NCBI RefSeq assembly: GCF_011752625.1
Contig: NZ_VWXD01000002.1
Coordinates: forward strand, 434,001-498,000
Direction of reading: 5' to 3'
Source of the DNA: Candidatus Pantoea formicae
GTDB lineage: Bacteria > Pseudomonadota > Gammaproteobacteria > Enterobacterales > Enterobacteriaceae
DNA: 64,000 nucleotides
Shown: positions 37,089-46,790 of the stretch, one piece after another
How positions within the stretch are numbered: the first letter of the stretch is position 1
Layout: every line of letters begins with the position of its first letter
Program-made: the position numbers and the translations under genes
The notes under the pieces: generated by a model
Seen by the model: only the letters and a program-made list of their open reading frames with translations
Told to the model about the DNA's origin: nothing
Database searches by the model: none

Positions 37089-39110
37089 TCAGGATGCCGC
37101 GATAAACAGCTCGCGCAGTTGGTGTAGCTGATCGCGCACGCTGGCCGCTTCTTCAAACTCCAGATTCTGCGCATGCTGCTGCATCTGCACTTCCAACTCG
37201 TGGATCTTCTTCTGCATCGCCTGCGGCGTGAGCGCCAGATAGTTGGCCTCTTCTTCTGCCGCCACACGTGAGGCTGTTTTGCCCTTACCGCGGGTTTTGA
37301 CCACATTTTTGCCTAACTCAAGAATATCGGTGATTTTCTTGTTAAGACCTTGCGGGACGATGCCATTCTCTTCGTTGTAGCGCTGTTGCTTCTCGCGGCG
37401 GCGCTCGGTTTCTCCCATTGCACGTTCCATGGAAGGCGTGATCTTATCGGCGTAGAGAATTGCTTTGCCGTTGATGTTACGCGCCGCACGACCAATGGTC
37501 TGGATCAAAGAACGTTCAGAACGCAAGAAGCCCTCTTTATCCGCATCCAGAATCGCCACCAGCGACACCTCTGGCATATCCAGTCCTTCACGCAGCAAGT
37601 TGATCCCCACCAGCACATCAAACTCACCCAAGCGCAAATCACGAATGATCTCCATACGCTCTACGGTGTCGATATCAGAGTGCAGATAGCGCACCTTCTC
37701 ACCGTGCTCCACCAGATACTCAGTGAGATCTTCCGCCATGCGTTTGGTCAGCGTCGTGACCAGCACACGTTCGTTAATCGCCACACGTTTGCGGATCTCC
37801 GACAGCAGATCATCAACCTGGGTAGCGACCGGGCGCACTTCCAGAATGGGATCCAGCAGCCCCGTCGGACGAACGACCTGATCGATCACATCGTTACCAG
37901 ATTTCTCCAGCTCGTAATTGCCCGGCGTCGCCGAAACATAAATGGTTTGCGGTGCCAGCGCTTCAAACTCTTCAAAACGCAGTGGGCGGTTATCCAGCGC
38001 TGAGGGTAAGCGGAAACCATATTCCACCAGCGTCTCTTTACGCGCACGGTCACCGCGATACATGCCGCCAATCTGTGGAATGGTAACGTGGGATTCATCG
38101 ACCACCAGCAATCCATCTGCCGGGAGGTAATCAAATAGCGTCGGGGGCGGCTCGCCCGGCCCGCGCCCTGAAAGGTAGCGTGAGTAGTTTTCGATACCTG
38201 AGCAGTAACCCAACTCATTCATCATTTCCAGATCGAACTGGGTGCGCTGGCTAATGCGCTGCTCTTCCAACAGCTTATTATTTTCCAGCAGCACCTTCTT
38301 GCGCACCACCAGCTCATCTTTGATCTCTTCCATCGCCTGCAGAATACGTTCACGTGGCGTCACGTAGTGCGTTTTCGGGTAGATGGTGAAACGCGGGACC
38401 ACTGACTCGACCTGACCGGTGAGCGGATCAAACAGCGATAAGCGCTCCACTTCTTCATCGAACAGCTCAACACGCAAACCAATGTCGTCGGACTCCGCCG
38501 GGAAGATGTCGATGACCTCACCGCGCACGCGGAAGGTGCCGCGCTGGAACACCTGGTCGTTGCGGGTGTATTGCAACTCCGCCAGACGACGCAGAATACT
38601 GCGCTGATCGATAATCATGCCGCGCGTTAAGTGCAGCATCATTTTCAAGTAGAGATCGGGATCGCCCAAGCCGTAGATAGCAGATACAGAGGCCACCACG
38701 ATCACATCGCGACGCTCTAACATCGCCTTGGTGGCTGACAGGCGCATCTGCTCAATGTGTTCGTTAACCGCAGCATCCTTCTCGATAAAGGTATCGGAGC
38801 TTGGCACATAGGCTTCAGGCTGGTAGTAGTCATAGTAGGAGACGAAAAACTCCACCGCGTTATCCGGGAAGAACTCTTTCATCTCTCCGTACAACTGAGC
38901 GGCCAGCGTCTTGTTCGGCGCCATCACCATCGTGGGCCGATTCAGATCGGCGATGACATTGGCAATGGTAAAGGTTTTGCCCGAACCGGTGACGCCTAAC
39001 AAGGTCTGATGCGCGAGTCCATCTTCCAGCCCCTCTTCAAGACGGCGAATCGCCTCAGGTTGGTCACCTGAAGGTTTGAAAGCGGAGTTGAGTTTAAAGG
39101 CTTTACTCAT
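37089..39110 (-). CDS. uvrB: Excinuclease ABC subunit B
   Basis: DNA-damage recognition helicase-like subunit of nucleotide excision repair. 673 residues from ATG 39110, the E. coli length (an upstream frame to 39218 crosses the LexA site and is not coding). Walker A GVTGSGKT at about 39-46, beta-hairpin [20 protein letters not shown] at about 92-111, DESH box, SATPGNYE, the C-domain RAARN and the final UvrC-binding UVR domain ([17 protein letters not shown]). Confidence 0.98.
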   Translation of the reverse strand: MSKAFKLNSAFKPSGDQPEAIRRLEEGLEDGLAHQTLLGVTGSGKTFTIANVIADLNRPTMVMAPNKTLAAQLYGEMKEFFPDNAVEFFVSYYDYYQPEAYVPSSDTFIEKDAAVNEHIEQMRLSATKAMLERRDVIVVASVSAIYGLGDPDLYLKMMLHLTRGMIIDQRSILRRLAELQYTRNDQVFQRGTFRVRGEVIDIFPAESDDIGLRVELFDEEVERLSLFDPLTGQVESVVPRFTIYPKTHYVTPRERILQAMEEIKDELVVRKKVLLENNKLLEEQRISQRTQFDLEMMNELGYCSGIENYSRYLSGRGPGEPPPTLFDYLPADGLLVVDESHVTIPQIGGMYRGDRARKETLVEYGFRLPSALDNRPLRFEEFEALAPQTIYVSATPGNYELEKSGNDVIDQVVRPTGLLDPILEVRPVATQVDDLLSEIRKRVAINERVLVTTLTKRMAEDLTEYLVEHGEKVRYLHSDIDTVERMEIIRDLRLGEFDVLVGINLLREGLDMPEVSLVAILDADKEGFLRSERSLIQTIGRAARNINGKAILYADKITPSMERAMGETERRREKQQRYNEENGIVPQGLNKKITDILELGKNVVKTRGKGKTASRVAAEEEANYLALTPQAMQKKIHELEVQMQQHAQNLEFEEAASVRDQLHQLRELFIAAS

Positions 39111-39189
39111 GGTTTTGCGGTTCCTGCGGAAGAAGTCAGCGGGCAGGCTGCTAATTCTACTCTGCTGTAGCGAATTTGCCAGAAAAAAA

Positions 39190-39209
39190 CACTGGATATA
39201 TTTACATAT
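39190..39209 (-). promoter_or_regulatory. Probable LexA (SOS) box of uvrB
   Basis: Read on the uvrB strand this is ATG-TAAATATATC-CAGTG, one base off the LexA half-site CTG-N10-CAG and close to the known E. coli uvrB box (CTG-TTTTTTTATC-CAG). It lies 80-99 bases upstream of the uvrB ATG. Confidence 0.65.
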
Positions 39210-39499
39210 GTATTGCACGATATCGGGGAAAATGAGGCGACGGCTTCAGTGCCATTGAAGCGGCAAACAGCAAAATGTTGTTGCGCAAGGTTATCCCCAG
39301 AGCCGTGAGGCTTTTAACATTTGTCAAGAGAGCGTCATTAAATTGCAGTCTGATGACAAGCCAGACAAATCTCAGGCTTGATTTTAAATAACCTGCTGAT
39401 TTTTATCATAATGACTCCAAAGTCCAGTTTCTCAGCATAATGTATGCAAGCCGCGTATTTCCTCGCTTCCGACCAGTTTTCAGTCGCTAATACACAAGG

Positions 39500-39522
39500 T
39501 TATCCACAGGAATAGTGGATAA
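39500..39522. promoter_or_regulatory. Inverted pair of DnaA boxes
   Basis: TTATCCACA (39500-39508), a perfect consensus DnaA box, faces AGTGGATAA (39514-39522, one mismatch), so TTATCCAC and GTGGATAA form an 8-bp inverted repeat. A third one-mismatch box, TTATCCCCA, is at 39291-39299. E. coli uvrB is known to have a DnaA site near its upstream promoter. Confidence 0.65.
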
Positions 39523-40018
39523 CTGAATCCAGCCCCGCTGCCATCTACTGTGTATAATTTTCCCCACGTCGATCCAGGCGAGCGAAATATTTTTTTTTGC
39601 GATTATTTTGCCCCCATCTCAGTGCGCTTTAACTATCCTTTTTCCTACTTAAGCGAAAGTTTTTGTCGAAAAACCGGACGTTAAGACCATTCATTTCTTC
39701 AGTCATTGCCTTACAAATGAACAGATGCACCAGAAACGTTAAGCAATCAGCACCGCCAAAGTGCAACCCAGTGGTTACTAAATGGAATTATTAAGCATCG
39801 CTCATCTTTAATGGCTGTTTTAGCGCGATTCTGATGCAGATACCTCGATTGTTCTAACCTGGCCTGGGAATTGCAGGAATATCCTTATGGGGTGACGAGT
39901 CCATAGGGCCTGCAAGCAGGCCGACAGCCGTAATCATCATCACTCATTGTGCATGACTGTATGCCAGACGACACAGAGCGGGAGCATTCAGGCTAAAAAT
40001 CTGGAAGGAGTAAGTCAG

Positions 40019-40735
40019 ATGCTGAGTTTACGTTCGGTGAATCAATTTTATGGTCCTAATCATATCCTTTGGGATGTGGACCTGGATCTCCCTCCGGGTA
40101 CCTGCACGGGCGTGCTCGGTAGCCCCGGTATGGGTAAAACAACCCTGGTGAACTGCATAATGGGGCGTTTACCCATTAATAGCGGTTCAATGATCTGGCA
40201 AGAGGACGGATCGCCGCCTGAAGATCTGCTAGTACAACCCGCCGAGCAACGTGCCCGCATGGGCATTGGCTATGTCCCACAGGGGCGCCATATTTTCTCG
40301 CAGATGAGCGTGGAAGATAATTTGCTGATTGCGCTGATGGCGGCACAAGACGATCGCAGCCGTGCCATCCCGGAGATGGTGTTCGACCTGTTTCCCGCGC
40401 TCTATTCACTGCGCCATCAACGCAGTGGTGAGTTACCGATGGATCAGCAGCAGCAGTTGGCGTTAGCACGTGCACTGGTCTTACAGCCCAAACTGTTAAT
40501 TCTGGATGAACCTACGGAAGGGATGTCGCCTTGGTTGGAGGAGGAAATGGGCAACCTGATCCGCCGCCTCAATCGTGATTACGGCCTGACGATACTGTTG
40601 CTGGAACAGCATGTGTCGTTTATCCGCCGCGTGGCGGATTATTTCCTGCTGCTGCATCGTGGGCGTAATGTGGCACAGGGACGCGTGGCGCAGTTGGACG
40701 ATATCACTGTCAGCAAGTGGTTAACGGCCACCTAG
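40019..40735 (+). CDS. Orphan ABC transporter ATP-binding protein, UrtE/LivF-like
   Basis: 238 residues from ATG 40019 (AAGGAG upstream); a longer frame from 39947 lacks a ribosome site. Closest by eye to UrtE/LivF ATPases of urea/branched amino-acid importers: FYGPNHILWDVDL, Walker A GSPGMGKTT at about 35-43, GYVPQGRHIFSQMSVEDNLL, Walker B LLILDEPTEGMSP, and H-loop LLEQHVSF. The ABC signature, normally LSGGQ, reads LPMDQ, which would weaken ATP binding at the composite site. No permease, solute-binding protein or partner ATPase is adjacent. Inserted opposite in direction between bioD and uvrB, which adjoin in E. coli. Confidence 0.85.
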   Translation: MLSLRSVNQFYGPNHILWDVDLDLPPGTCTGVLGSPGMGKTTLVNCIMGRLPINSGSMIWQEDGSPPEDLLVQPAEQRARMGIGYVPQGRHIFSQMSVEDNLLIALMAAQDDRSRAIPEMVFDLFPALYSLRHQRSGELPMDQQQQLALARALVLQPKLLILDEPTEGMSPWLEEEMGNLIRRLNRDYGLTILLLEQHVSFIRRVADYFLLLHRGRNVAQGRVAQLDDITVSKWLTAT

Positions 40736-40760
40736 TTTTGAGTGCAGTTCAGGAAGGGCA

Positions 40761-40794
40761 ACCCTACGACGACCGTCCACGGTTTTCGTAGGGT
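40761..40794. terminator. Hairpin between the ABC ATPase gene and bioD
   Basis: ACCCTACGA (40761-40769) pairs with TCGTAGGGT (40786-40794), enclosing ACCGT/ACGGT. Lies between convergent ends; no good T-run, so a bidirectional terminator is only possible. The GTAGGGT motif also occurs beside the dispersed palindromes. Confidence 0.45.
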
Positions 40795-40825
40795 GCGCGT
40801 TGAAGCGTATCGGGAAATGATCTGG

Positions 40826-41497
40826 CTATTGCGGCAGGGTCAAATAGCGCCCGCACTCTGCCTGCTGTGCTTCGCTGCTGAGATAGGGGATTTCACCGAG
40901 GAACGGCGCGTCAATGCGCTGACGTAGCGAAGCCATATATTCCGCATGGCGTTTACCCGGTGGTTGAATATCGTTGGCAATCCATCCCGCCAGACGCAAC
41001 CCACGCGCTTTCACCGCTTCTGCAGTTAACATAGCATGATTGATACATCCCAGCTTCACACCCACCACCAGAATCACCGGCAGTTGCTCAGCTTCAACCC
41101 AATCAGCATAGGTTTGGGTCTCCGAGAGTGGCGTAAACCAGCCGCCCGCGCCCTCTACCAACACCCATTCGGCCTGCTGCTCCAGCGCACGTAATCCTGC
41201 GGATAAGGTGGCGAACTCAATCGGTCTGCCCTCTTCTGCGCTGATAATATGCGGTGATGTGGGTTCCACAAACGCCAACGGATTCACCTGCTCATAGCGC
41301 AGTTCAAGGCTGCTATAACGCTGTAAGGCCAGCGCATCACTGTTGCGGATGCCTGCGGGAGTGATATCACATCCCGATGCCACCGGCTTATAGCCTGCAG
41401 TACGCAAACCCGCCGCGCTGGCCGCTTGCAGCAGCGCACCGCTTGCCACGGTTTTGCCGACTTCGGTGTCTGTTCCGGTAATAAACCAGCGTGTCAT
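40826..41497 (-). CDS. bioD: Dethiobiotin synthetase
   Basis: 223 residues (E. coli BioD1 225). ATP-dependent carboxylation and ring closure of 7,8-diaminopelargonate. P-loop GTDTEVGKT at about 8-16, KPVASG at about 37, VEGAGGW at about 115. Start overlaps the bioC stop by 4 bases (ATGA). Last gene of bioBFCD. Confidence 0.97.
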   Translation of the reverse strand: MTRWFITGTDTEVGKTVASGALLQAASAAGLRTAGYKPVASGCDITPAGIRNSDALALQRYSSLELRYEQVNPLAFVEPTSPHIISAEEGRPIEFATLSAGLRALEQQAEWVLVEGAGGWFTPLSETQTYADWVEAEQLPVILVVGVKLGCINHAMLTAEAVKARGLRLAGWIANDIQPPGKRHAEYMASLRQRIDAPFLGEIPYLSSEAQQAECGRYLTLPQ

Positions 41498-42249
41498 TTA
41501 TTCAAAACTCCATACATCAAGTGATAACTCAGGCGATAACCCTGCTCATCCTGCGGCCAGTACTGCTCAAGTTTGGCCAGTTGCTTACGTGTCAGCACCG
41601 ACGTGCCGCGCCCTTCGTGCAGATGTGTTGCGCCAATACCTTTGAGTGAACGCATGGCACTCAAGGCGCTGGGAAAATGCAGCGTGATCACCTGTTGCTG
41701 ACAGGTGAGCGGCAACCCAAGGGTGGCCGCAGAGAACTGCTGTTCGCTGAGAAAACGGTTGGCATGCTGACGGCCATCAAGCTGTGCCCAGGCGTAGTGG
41801 ACCTCATGCAGCGAGCCATCCAGCAGGGTTGAAAACAGCACCGAGCCGCCAGCGCGGGTCACGCGTAGAAACTGTTGCAGCGCAAGGCGCAAATCGCTGC
41901 TCCACTGCACCGCCAGATTGCTCCATACACCATCAACACTGTCATCAGACAGCGGCAACGCATCGATATCGCCTTGCTGATAGTGCTGGGCTGAGTGCTG
42001 CACGCGAGCGGCTTCCAGCATGTTGGCCGAGAGATCGAGGGCGGTCAGCGTGCGTCCGCGATCGCGCCAGTAGCGGCTGTACCACCCCGTGCCACATCCC
42101 GCATCCAACACATGGGGGCCAAAACCCGCCGGTGCTAACGCTAATAGTGCATCACCGCTCTGCCGTTGCAGCTCGGCATGCTGTTCATAGTGCTGTGCCG
42201 CACGGCCAAACGCCTGCGCCACCGCCTGCTTATTAACCTGCAGCGTCAT
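41494..42249 (-). CDS. bioC: Malonyl-[acyl-carrier protein] O-methyltransferase
   Basis: SAM-dependent methylation of malonyl-ACP, starting pimelate synthesis. 251 residues from ATG 42249, the E. coli length, preceded by GGAGG inside the bioF 3' end (17-base overlap). [18 protein letters not shown] motif at about 47-61, LDLSANMLE and DVDALP-like acidic motif ([10 protein letters not shown]). The longer frame up to 42420 is a bioF shadow. Confidence 0.95.
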   Translation of the reverse strand: MTLQVNKQAVAQAFGRAAQHYEQHAELQRQSGDALLALAPAGFGPHVLDAGCGTGWYSRYWRDRGRTLTALDLSANMLEAARVQHSAQHYQQGDIDALPLSDDSVDGVWSNLAVQWSSDLRLALQQFLRVTRAGGSVLFSTLLDGSLHEVHYAWAQLDGRQHANRFLSEQQFSAATLGLPLTCQQQVITLHFPSALSAMRSLKGIGATHLHEGRGTSVLTRKQLAKLEQYWPQDEQGYRLSYHLMYGVLNK

Positions 42250-43384
42250 ACAGCGCCTCCAGCAGACGATCAATATCGTCCGTGTGGTGTGCAGCGGTGA
42301 GCGTAATGCGCAGCCGCGCCGTGCCCGGCGGCACAGTGGGCGGCCGAATCGCACTGACCCAGCAGCCCGCCTGAGCCAGACGCTGCGATAACGCCAGTGC
42401 TGCACTGTTTTCACCCACAATCAGCGGCTGAATCGCACTGGTTGATGGCATCAACTGCCACGGAAGATCGGCGGCTCCCGCGCGGAAACGTGCGATATGA
42501 CTATGAAGCCGCGCGCGAAGTTCATCGCCCTGCTGAATCTGTTGCAACGAGGCCAGCAACGCACAGCACTGGGCTGGCGGCATGGCAGTGGAATAGATCA
42601 GATGGCGCGAAAACTGTTCAACGTAATCCGCCGTGGCGTCATCGCACAACAGCGCTGCGCCGCTGACGCCAAACCCTTTGCCAAAGGTGACGATCAAGAG
42701 TTCTGGCTTCACGCCTTGTTGCCAGCAACTGCCGCGTCCTTGTTCGCCACACACGCCAATACCGTGTGCATCATCCACCAGCAGCCAGCCGTTGGCGCGC
42801 TGCGTCTCTTCAGCCAGGGCGGCGAGTGGTGCACTGTCGCCATCCATACTGAATACCCCTTCGGTCACCACCAGCGTGCCGCCATCAGAGGGTGTAGCCA
42901 ATAATTTCGCCAGGCTATCAGGCTGATTATGCGCAAAGCGGCGTAGCGTCGCAGGGCTGTGACTGGCGGCATCCAGCAATGAAGCATGTGCCAGTTTATC
43001 GGCGAGGATGCGGTCCTGTTTCTCCGCCAGCAGGTGAATTACCGCCTGATTCGCCGCAAAACCCGAGATAAACAGCAGCGCGCGCCGGTAGCCCAACCAG
43101 TCAGCCAGTTGTTCTTCCAGCTGTGCATGATGGCGACTGTAGCCCGTCACATGACCCGATGCGCCCGCCCCTGCCCCCGCTTCCGCAGCACCCTGCTGCC
43201 AGGCCGCAACTACCGCAGGATGTTGGCTCAGGCCGAGATAATCATTGCTGGAGAAGTGACGATAGCGCTGCCCATCCAGCGTGATTTCACGCACGCTGTT
43301 GAGTTCAACCCGGCGGCGCAGACGCCAGCCATCGGCATCGCGCCGCGCGGCCAGCGCCTGTTCGATTCGTTGTGACCAGCCCAT
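42233..43384 (-). CDS. bioF: 8-amino-7-oxononanoate synthase
   Basis: PLP enzyme condensing pimeloyl-ACP with L-alanine. 383 residues (E. coli 384). [13 protein letters not shown] at about 45, [28 protein letters not shown] and the PLP lysine in [14 protein letters not shown] at about 235. ATG at 43384 shares one base with the bioB stop (TGATG); a GTG one codon earlier is less likely. Confidence 0.97.
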   Translation of the reverse strand: MGWSQRIEQALAARRDADGWRLRRRVELNSVREITLDGQRYRHFSSNDYLGLSQHPAVVAAWQQGAAEAGAGAGASGHVTGYSRHHAQLEEQLADWLGYRRALLFISGFAANQAVIHLLAEKQDRILADKLAHASLLDAASHSPATLRRFAHNQPDSLAKLLATPSDGGTLVVTEGVFSMDGDSAPLAALAEETQRANGWLLVDDAHGIGVCGEQGRGSCWQQGVKPELLIVTFGKGFGVSGAALLCDDATADYVEQFSRHLIYSTAMPPAQCCALLASLQQIQQGDELRARLHSHIARFRAGAADLPWQLMPSTSAIQPLIVGENSAALALSQRLAQAGCWVSAIRPPTVPPGTARLRITLTAAHHTDDIDRLLEALYDAAG

Positions 43385-44415
43385 CACACCGCCGCGTTAT
43401 AGAACTGTTCAGTGTCCGCGTGCACCAGCTGTTCGCTGAGCTGATACTGCTGCTCATTGTCACCTGCGGTGGTGGCGGTATGTTCTGGATTGAGGCCAAG
43501 TTTACGGAACAGGATCAGATCTTTGTCCTCTTCCGGGTTAGGCGTCGTCAGCAGCTTGCAGCCGTAGAAGATGGAGTTAGCACCGGCCATAAAGCACATC
43601 GCCTGGGTCTGCTCGCTCATCTGCTCACGACCCGCAGAGAGTCGTACATGTGACGATGGCATCATGATACGCGCCACGGCGATAGTGCGGATAAAATCAA
43701 ACGGCTCAACGTCATCGTTATCCGCCAGCGGCGTGCCTTTGACCTTGACCAGCATGTTGATTGGCACACTCTCCGGCGGTGTAGGCAAATTCGCCAACTG
43801 CACCAACAATCCTGCGCGGTCTTTCACCGTTTCACCCAAACCGACAATGCCACCCGAGCAGACTTTAATGCCCGCGCCGCGCACTTTATCCAGCGTATCT
43901 AAACGTTCCTGATAGCTGCGTGTGGTGATGATGCTACCGTAGAATTCTGGCGAGGTGTCGAGGTTATGGTTATAGAAATCGAGACCTGCGCTGGCCAGAC
44001 GTTCAGCTTGCGTGTTGTCCAGCGTGCCTAGCGTCATGCAGGTTTCCATACCCATGGCTTTGACGCCCTGCACCATCTGCTCCAGATACGGCATGTCGCG
44101 TTCATGCGGGTTTTTCCACGCTGCACCCATACAAAAACGGCTCGATCCGGCCGCTTTCGCTTTGCGCGCCGATTCCAGCACCGCTTCCACTTCCATCAGG
44201 CGTTCGGACTCCAGCCCGGTTTTGTAACGTGCACTCTGTGGACAGTATTTGCAGTCTTCCGGACAGGCACCGGTTTTAATCGACAGCAGCGTACTGACCT
44301 GCACCTGACGCGGGTCAAAATGCTGACGGTGAACTTGCTGTGCTTCGAACATCAGCTCAAGAAAAGGTTTATCGAACAGTGCCTGAGCTTGTGTCAGTGT
44401 CCAGCGGTTTGCCAT
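43384..44415 (-). CDS. bioB: Biotin synthase
   Basis: Radical SAM enzyme inserting sulfur into dethiobiotin. 343 residues (E. coli 346). Cluster motif CPEDCKYC at about 53-60, [25 protein letters not shown], and [10 protein letters not shown] with the Arg ligand of the auxiliary cluster. First gene of the leftward bioBFCD operon, 48 bases from the BirA operator. Confidence 0.98.
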   Translation of the reverse strand: MANRWTLTQAQALFDKPFLELMFEAQQVHRQHFDPRQVQVSTLLSIKTGACPEDCKYCPQSARYKTGLESERLMEVEAVLESARKAKAAGSSRFCMGAAWKNPHERDMPYLEQMVQGVKAMGMETCMTLGTLDNTQAERLASAGLDFYNHNLDTSPEFYGSIITTRSYQERLDTLDKVRGAGIKVCSGGIVGLGETVKDRAGLLVQLANLPTPPESVPINMLVKVKGTPLADNDDVEPFDFIRTIAVARIMMPSSHVRLSAGREQMSEQTQAMCFMAGANSIFYGCKLLTTPNPEEDKDLILFRKLGLNPEHTATTAGDNEQQYQLSEQLVHADTEQFYNAAV

Positions 44416-44463
44416 TGCTTACTCCAGAAAAAGGGTTCATCCCGACGAATAACGTGGTTATAC

Positions 44464-44496
44464 TTGTAAACTAAATTTTTGTAAAATGGTTTACAA
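44464..44496. promoter_or_regulatory. BirA operator (bioO) and divergent bio promoter
   Basis: TTGTAAACT (44464-44472) and GGTTTACAA (44488-44496) form the inverted repeat TTGTAAACY-N15-RGTTTACAA, matching E. coli bioO bound by biotinyl-5'-AMP-BirA. It separates bioB (left) from bioA (right), so one operator controls both. Its last base is the first base of the upstream bioA ATG. Confidence 0.93.
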
Positions 44497-44501
44497 TGCA
44501 C

Positions 44502-45794
44502 ATGTTCACTCAGGACGACCTCAACTTTGACCGCCAGCACATCTGGCATCCCTATACCTCGATGCGCGATCCGCTGCCTTGCTATCCGGTTGTGGCGGCT
44601 CACGGTTGTCAGTTGCAGTTGGCCGATGGGCGCGAGTTAGTGGATGGCATGTCTTCGTGGTGGGCTGCGATTCATGGTTACAACCATCCGCGTCTGAACC
44701 AGGCCTTACAACAGCAAATGGCGCAGATGTCCCATGTGATGTTCGGTGGCATTACCCACCCCGCGGCGGTGGAACTGAGTCGTCAACTTGTCGCCATGAC
44801 CCCCGAAGCGCTGGAGTGCGTGTTCCTTGCCGACTCGGGTTCAATCGCAGTAGAAGTGTCGATGAAAATGGCCTTGCAGTACTGGCTGGGACGCGGTGAA
44901 ACGCGACAAAAATTCCTGACGTTGAAACGCGGCTATCACGGCGACACCTTTGCCGCCATGTCGGTGTGCGATCCCGAAAATTCCATGCACAGCTTATGGC
45001 GGGGCTATCTGCCTGAGCACCTGTTCGCTGCAGCGCCCCAGTGTGGGTTTGACGGCGAGTGGAATGAGGCGGACTTTGCAGATTTCGCCCAGCTCGCCGA
45101 GACGCACCATCGTGAGATTGCCGCCGTGATTCTCGAGCCTATCGTGCAGGGTGCAGGCGGGATGCGTTTCTACCATCCACGTTACTTGCAACAGGTGCGC
45201 GAGCTGTGCGATCGCTACGGCATCTTGTTGATTGCCGATGAGATTGCCACGGGATTTGGCCGCAGCGGCAAGCTGTTTGCCTGCGAACATGCGGGTATCA
45301 CACCTGATATTCTCTGCTTAGGTAAAGCACTCACCGGCGGCACGATGACGCTTTCTGCCACACTCACCACGCGAGAAGTGGCTGACACTATCAGCCGCAG
45401 TGCCGCAGGTTGCTTTATGCATGGCCCCACCTTTATGGGCAATCCTCTGGCCTGCGCGGTCGCGGTCGAGAGTCTGAAGATGATCAATGAAGGACACTGG
45501 CCAACGCAAGTGGCGGCGATTGAGCAGCAATTGCGCCGTGAGTTGCTGCCGCTGCGTGAGCATCACGCGGTAGCGGATGCCCGTGTGCTCGGTGCGATTG
45601 GCGTCATTGAGACCCATTCCCCCGTCAACATGGCGGCGCTGCAACAGTTCTTTGTGGAGCGCGGCGTGTGGATCCGTCCGTTCGGCAAGCTGATCTATCT
45701 GATGCCACCTTATCTGATTTCTGCCGCTGAACTGGCCCAGCTAACCCAGGCGGTGCGCGCAGCTCTGGATGTCGAGGCACATTTCCTGACATGA
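44502..45794 (+). CDS. bioA: Adenosylmethionine-8-amino-7-oxononanoate aminotransferase
   Basis: Class-III PLP aminotransferase using SAM as amino donor to make 7,8-diaminopelargonate. 430 residues from ATG 44502 ([20 protein letters not shown], aligning to the E. coli start MTTDDLAFDQRHIW); ATG 44496 two codons earlier is possible. [16 protein letters not shown] at about 47-62, GGYHGDTF-type [28 protein letters not shown] and the PLP lysine in [15 protein letters not shown] at about 272. No ribosome site is visible between the operator and the start. Confidence 0.97.
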   Translation: MFTQDDLNFDRQHIWHPYTSMRDPLPCYPVVAAHGCQLQLADGRELVDGMSSWWAAIHGYNHPRLNQALQQQMAQMSHVMFGGITHPAAVELSRQLVAMTPEALECVFLADSGSIAVEVSMKMALQYWLGRGETRQKFLTLKRGYHGDTFAAMSVCDPENSMHSLWRGYLPEHLFAAAPQCGFDGEWNEADFADFAQLAETHHREIAAVILEPIVQGAGGMRFYHPRYLQQVRELCDRYGILLIADEIATGFGRSGKLFACEHAGITPDILCLGKALTGGTMTLSATLTTREVADTISRSAAGCFMHGPTFMGNPLACAVAVESLKMINEGHWPTQVAAIEQQLRRELLPLREHHAVADARVLGAIGVIETHSPVNMAALQQFFVERGVWIRPFGKLIYLMPPYLISAAELAQLTQAVRAALDVEAHFLT

Positions 45795-45863
45795 GTACGC
45801 TGGCAGTACTGACCATTTTTCACCATGATGGGAGGCACTGCACAATCGAGAAAAGGAGAGATC

Positions 45864-46340
45864 ATGCGCGTATTTAGCCAAGACTTTAACGATGGCGACA
45901 AGATGCCAGAGCGACACGTTTTCAATGGCATGGGGTATCAAGGCGATAATCTGTCACCGCATCTGGCTTGGGATGATGTGCCTGCCGGGACCAAAAGTTT
46001 CGTGGTGACCTGTTACGATCCTGATGCGCCAACCGGTTCAGGCTGGTGGCACTGGGTGGTCGCCAACATCCCCGCAGAAGTCACCGTGCTGCCGCAAGGT
46101 GCGGGATCAGGCGTGGCTGAGTTGCCGGAAAGTGCGATTCAGACGCGTACCGATTTTGGACAAACTGGTTACGGTGGCGCAGCCCCCCCACAGGGCGAAT
46201 CCCATCGTTACATCTTTACCGTGCATGCGATGGACACCGACAAGATTGACGTAGATGCTGGCGCAAGCGGCGCCATGGTCGGCTTTAACGTGCATTTCCA
46301 TGCACTGGCGAGCGCGTCGATTACGGTGAAATATTCGTGA
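45864..46340 (+). CDS. ybhB: PEBP-family protein YbhB
   Basis: 158 residues from ATG 45864 (AAAAGGAGAG upstream), the E. coli length. Phosphatidylethanolamine-binding protein fold: GDNLSPHLAWDDVPAGTKSF, CYDPDAPTGSGWWHWVVANIP and PPQGESHRYIFTVHAMD. Cytoplasmic; cellular role unclear (Raf-kinase-inhibitor-like). 70 bases after bioA, same direction, next to it in E. coli as well. Confidence 0.97.
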   Translation: MRVFSQDFNDGDKMPERHVFNGMGYQGDNLSPHLAWDDVPAGTKSFVVTCYDPDAPTGSGWWHWVVANIPAEVTVLPQGAGSGVAELPESAIQTRTDFGQTGYGGAAPPQGESHRYIFTVHAMDTDKIDVDAGASGAMVGFNVHFHALASASITVKYS

Positions 46341-46394
46341 TGTGAAAACGGTGCCCTTCGCTGTAATGCTTGTTAGTTTAGAGCTTGTTTGGTT

Positions 46395-46427
46395 AAGGCT
46401 GTCATTTTTCAGGAATGGCAGCCTTTT
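46395..46427 (+). terminator. Terminator after ybhB
   Basis: 12-bp stem AAGGCTGTCATT/AATGGCAGCCTT with one G-U pair, loop of about 8, then TTTTCTATT, 55 bases past the ybhB stop. Confidence 0.85.
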
Positions 46428-46465
46428 CTATTGCACGATTGAGCATGTTGGTGCGGGCCGCAGCA

Positions 46466-46649
46466 CCTCTGCTGCTGCCGGGCCGTCCTCGCGCCGCTTT
46501 GCGGTGCCCTCGGCTGCAACGTCGTGCCGGTCGGACCGTTCGGGTACGGCCGTCCTGGCCTACCCGAACTGCCAGTCGCATCCCTGCGCCTGGCTCCTGG
46601 CACAACGTCTCCGCCTCAGCGCTGCGAATAGCCCTTGCAGCAGCAGAGG
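46466..46649 (-). ncRNA. Structured element copy A (candidate ncRNA)
   Basis: 184 bases. Outer arms CCTCTGCTGCTGC / GCAGCAGCAGAGG (46466-46478, 46637-46649) plus inner GGGC/GCCC pairs. Read leftward: 13-base core TTCGCAGCGCTGA, a CCAGGAG run, a hairpin with loop AGGGAT (46572-46593), a strong hairpin TTCGGGTA..TACCCGAA with apical AGGAC (46539-46568), and the 14-base core AGCGGCGCGAGGAC before the closing arm. Expression not shown; strand is inferred from the core order shared with copy B. Confidence 0.5.
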
Positions 46650-46654
46650 CGCTG

Positions 46655-46785
46655 TGGCCTCAGGCATCGTGCCCTTTGTGGCATTAAAAGCGCTATCGCC
46701 TGAGCCATCTAGCCCTTTGTAATAGTAAAAACGCTATCGCCTGAGTCATCGCGTCCTTTCCAGCAGCGTAAACAGATGTTAGCAA
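46655..46785. repeat. Three imperfect ~41-bp direct repeats
   Basis: Units share CGCTATCGCCTGAGYCATC followed by a CCCTTT/TCCTTT and an A-rich end: clearest at about 46690-46730 and 46731-46773; a more diverged unit (GGCCTCAGGCATCGTGCCCTTT) precedes them at about 46655. They fill the spacer between copies A and B. Confidence 0.55.
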
Positions 46786-46790
46786 GCAGG

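Larger units (their letters stand above)
39111..40018. other. Long uvrB upstream region
   Basis: About 900 bases between the divergent uvrB and ABC-ATPase genes without a supported gene. It holds the LexA site, three DnaA-box-like 9-mers (39291, 39500, 39514), an AT-rich run (atattttttttttgc near 39590), and a perfect GGCCTGC/GCAGGCC hairpin (39907-39922) in the leader of the ATPase gene. No tRNA or known riboswitch was recognised. Confidence 0.6.

Noticed and set aside
39880..40018. Guanidine or other known riboswitch before the ABC ATPase
   Set aside because: A hairpin and GACGAG-like bases are present, but the conserved cores of guanidine-I, -II or -III RNAs do not line up.
42250..42420. 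Extended N-terminus of BioC
   Set aside because: Arg-rich translation out of frame inside bioF; ATG 42249 has GGAGG and gives 251 residues.
46342..46722. Open frame of 126 codons (and antisense ones) in the ybhB-pgl gap
   Set aside because: They overlap a terminator and the structured element, have no ribosome site, and translate to Ser/Arg/Ala-rich sequence typical of GC-rich non-coding DNA.
46650..46790. CRISPR array
   Set aside because: Repeats are imperfect, adjacent without spacers, and no cas genes are present.
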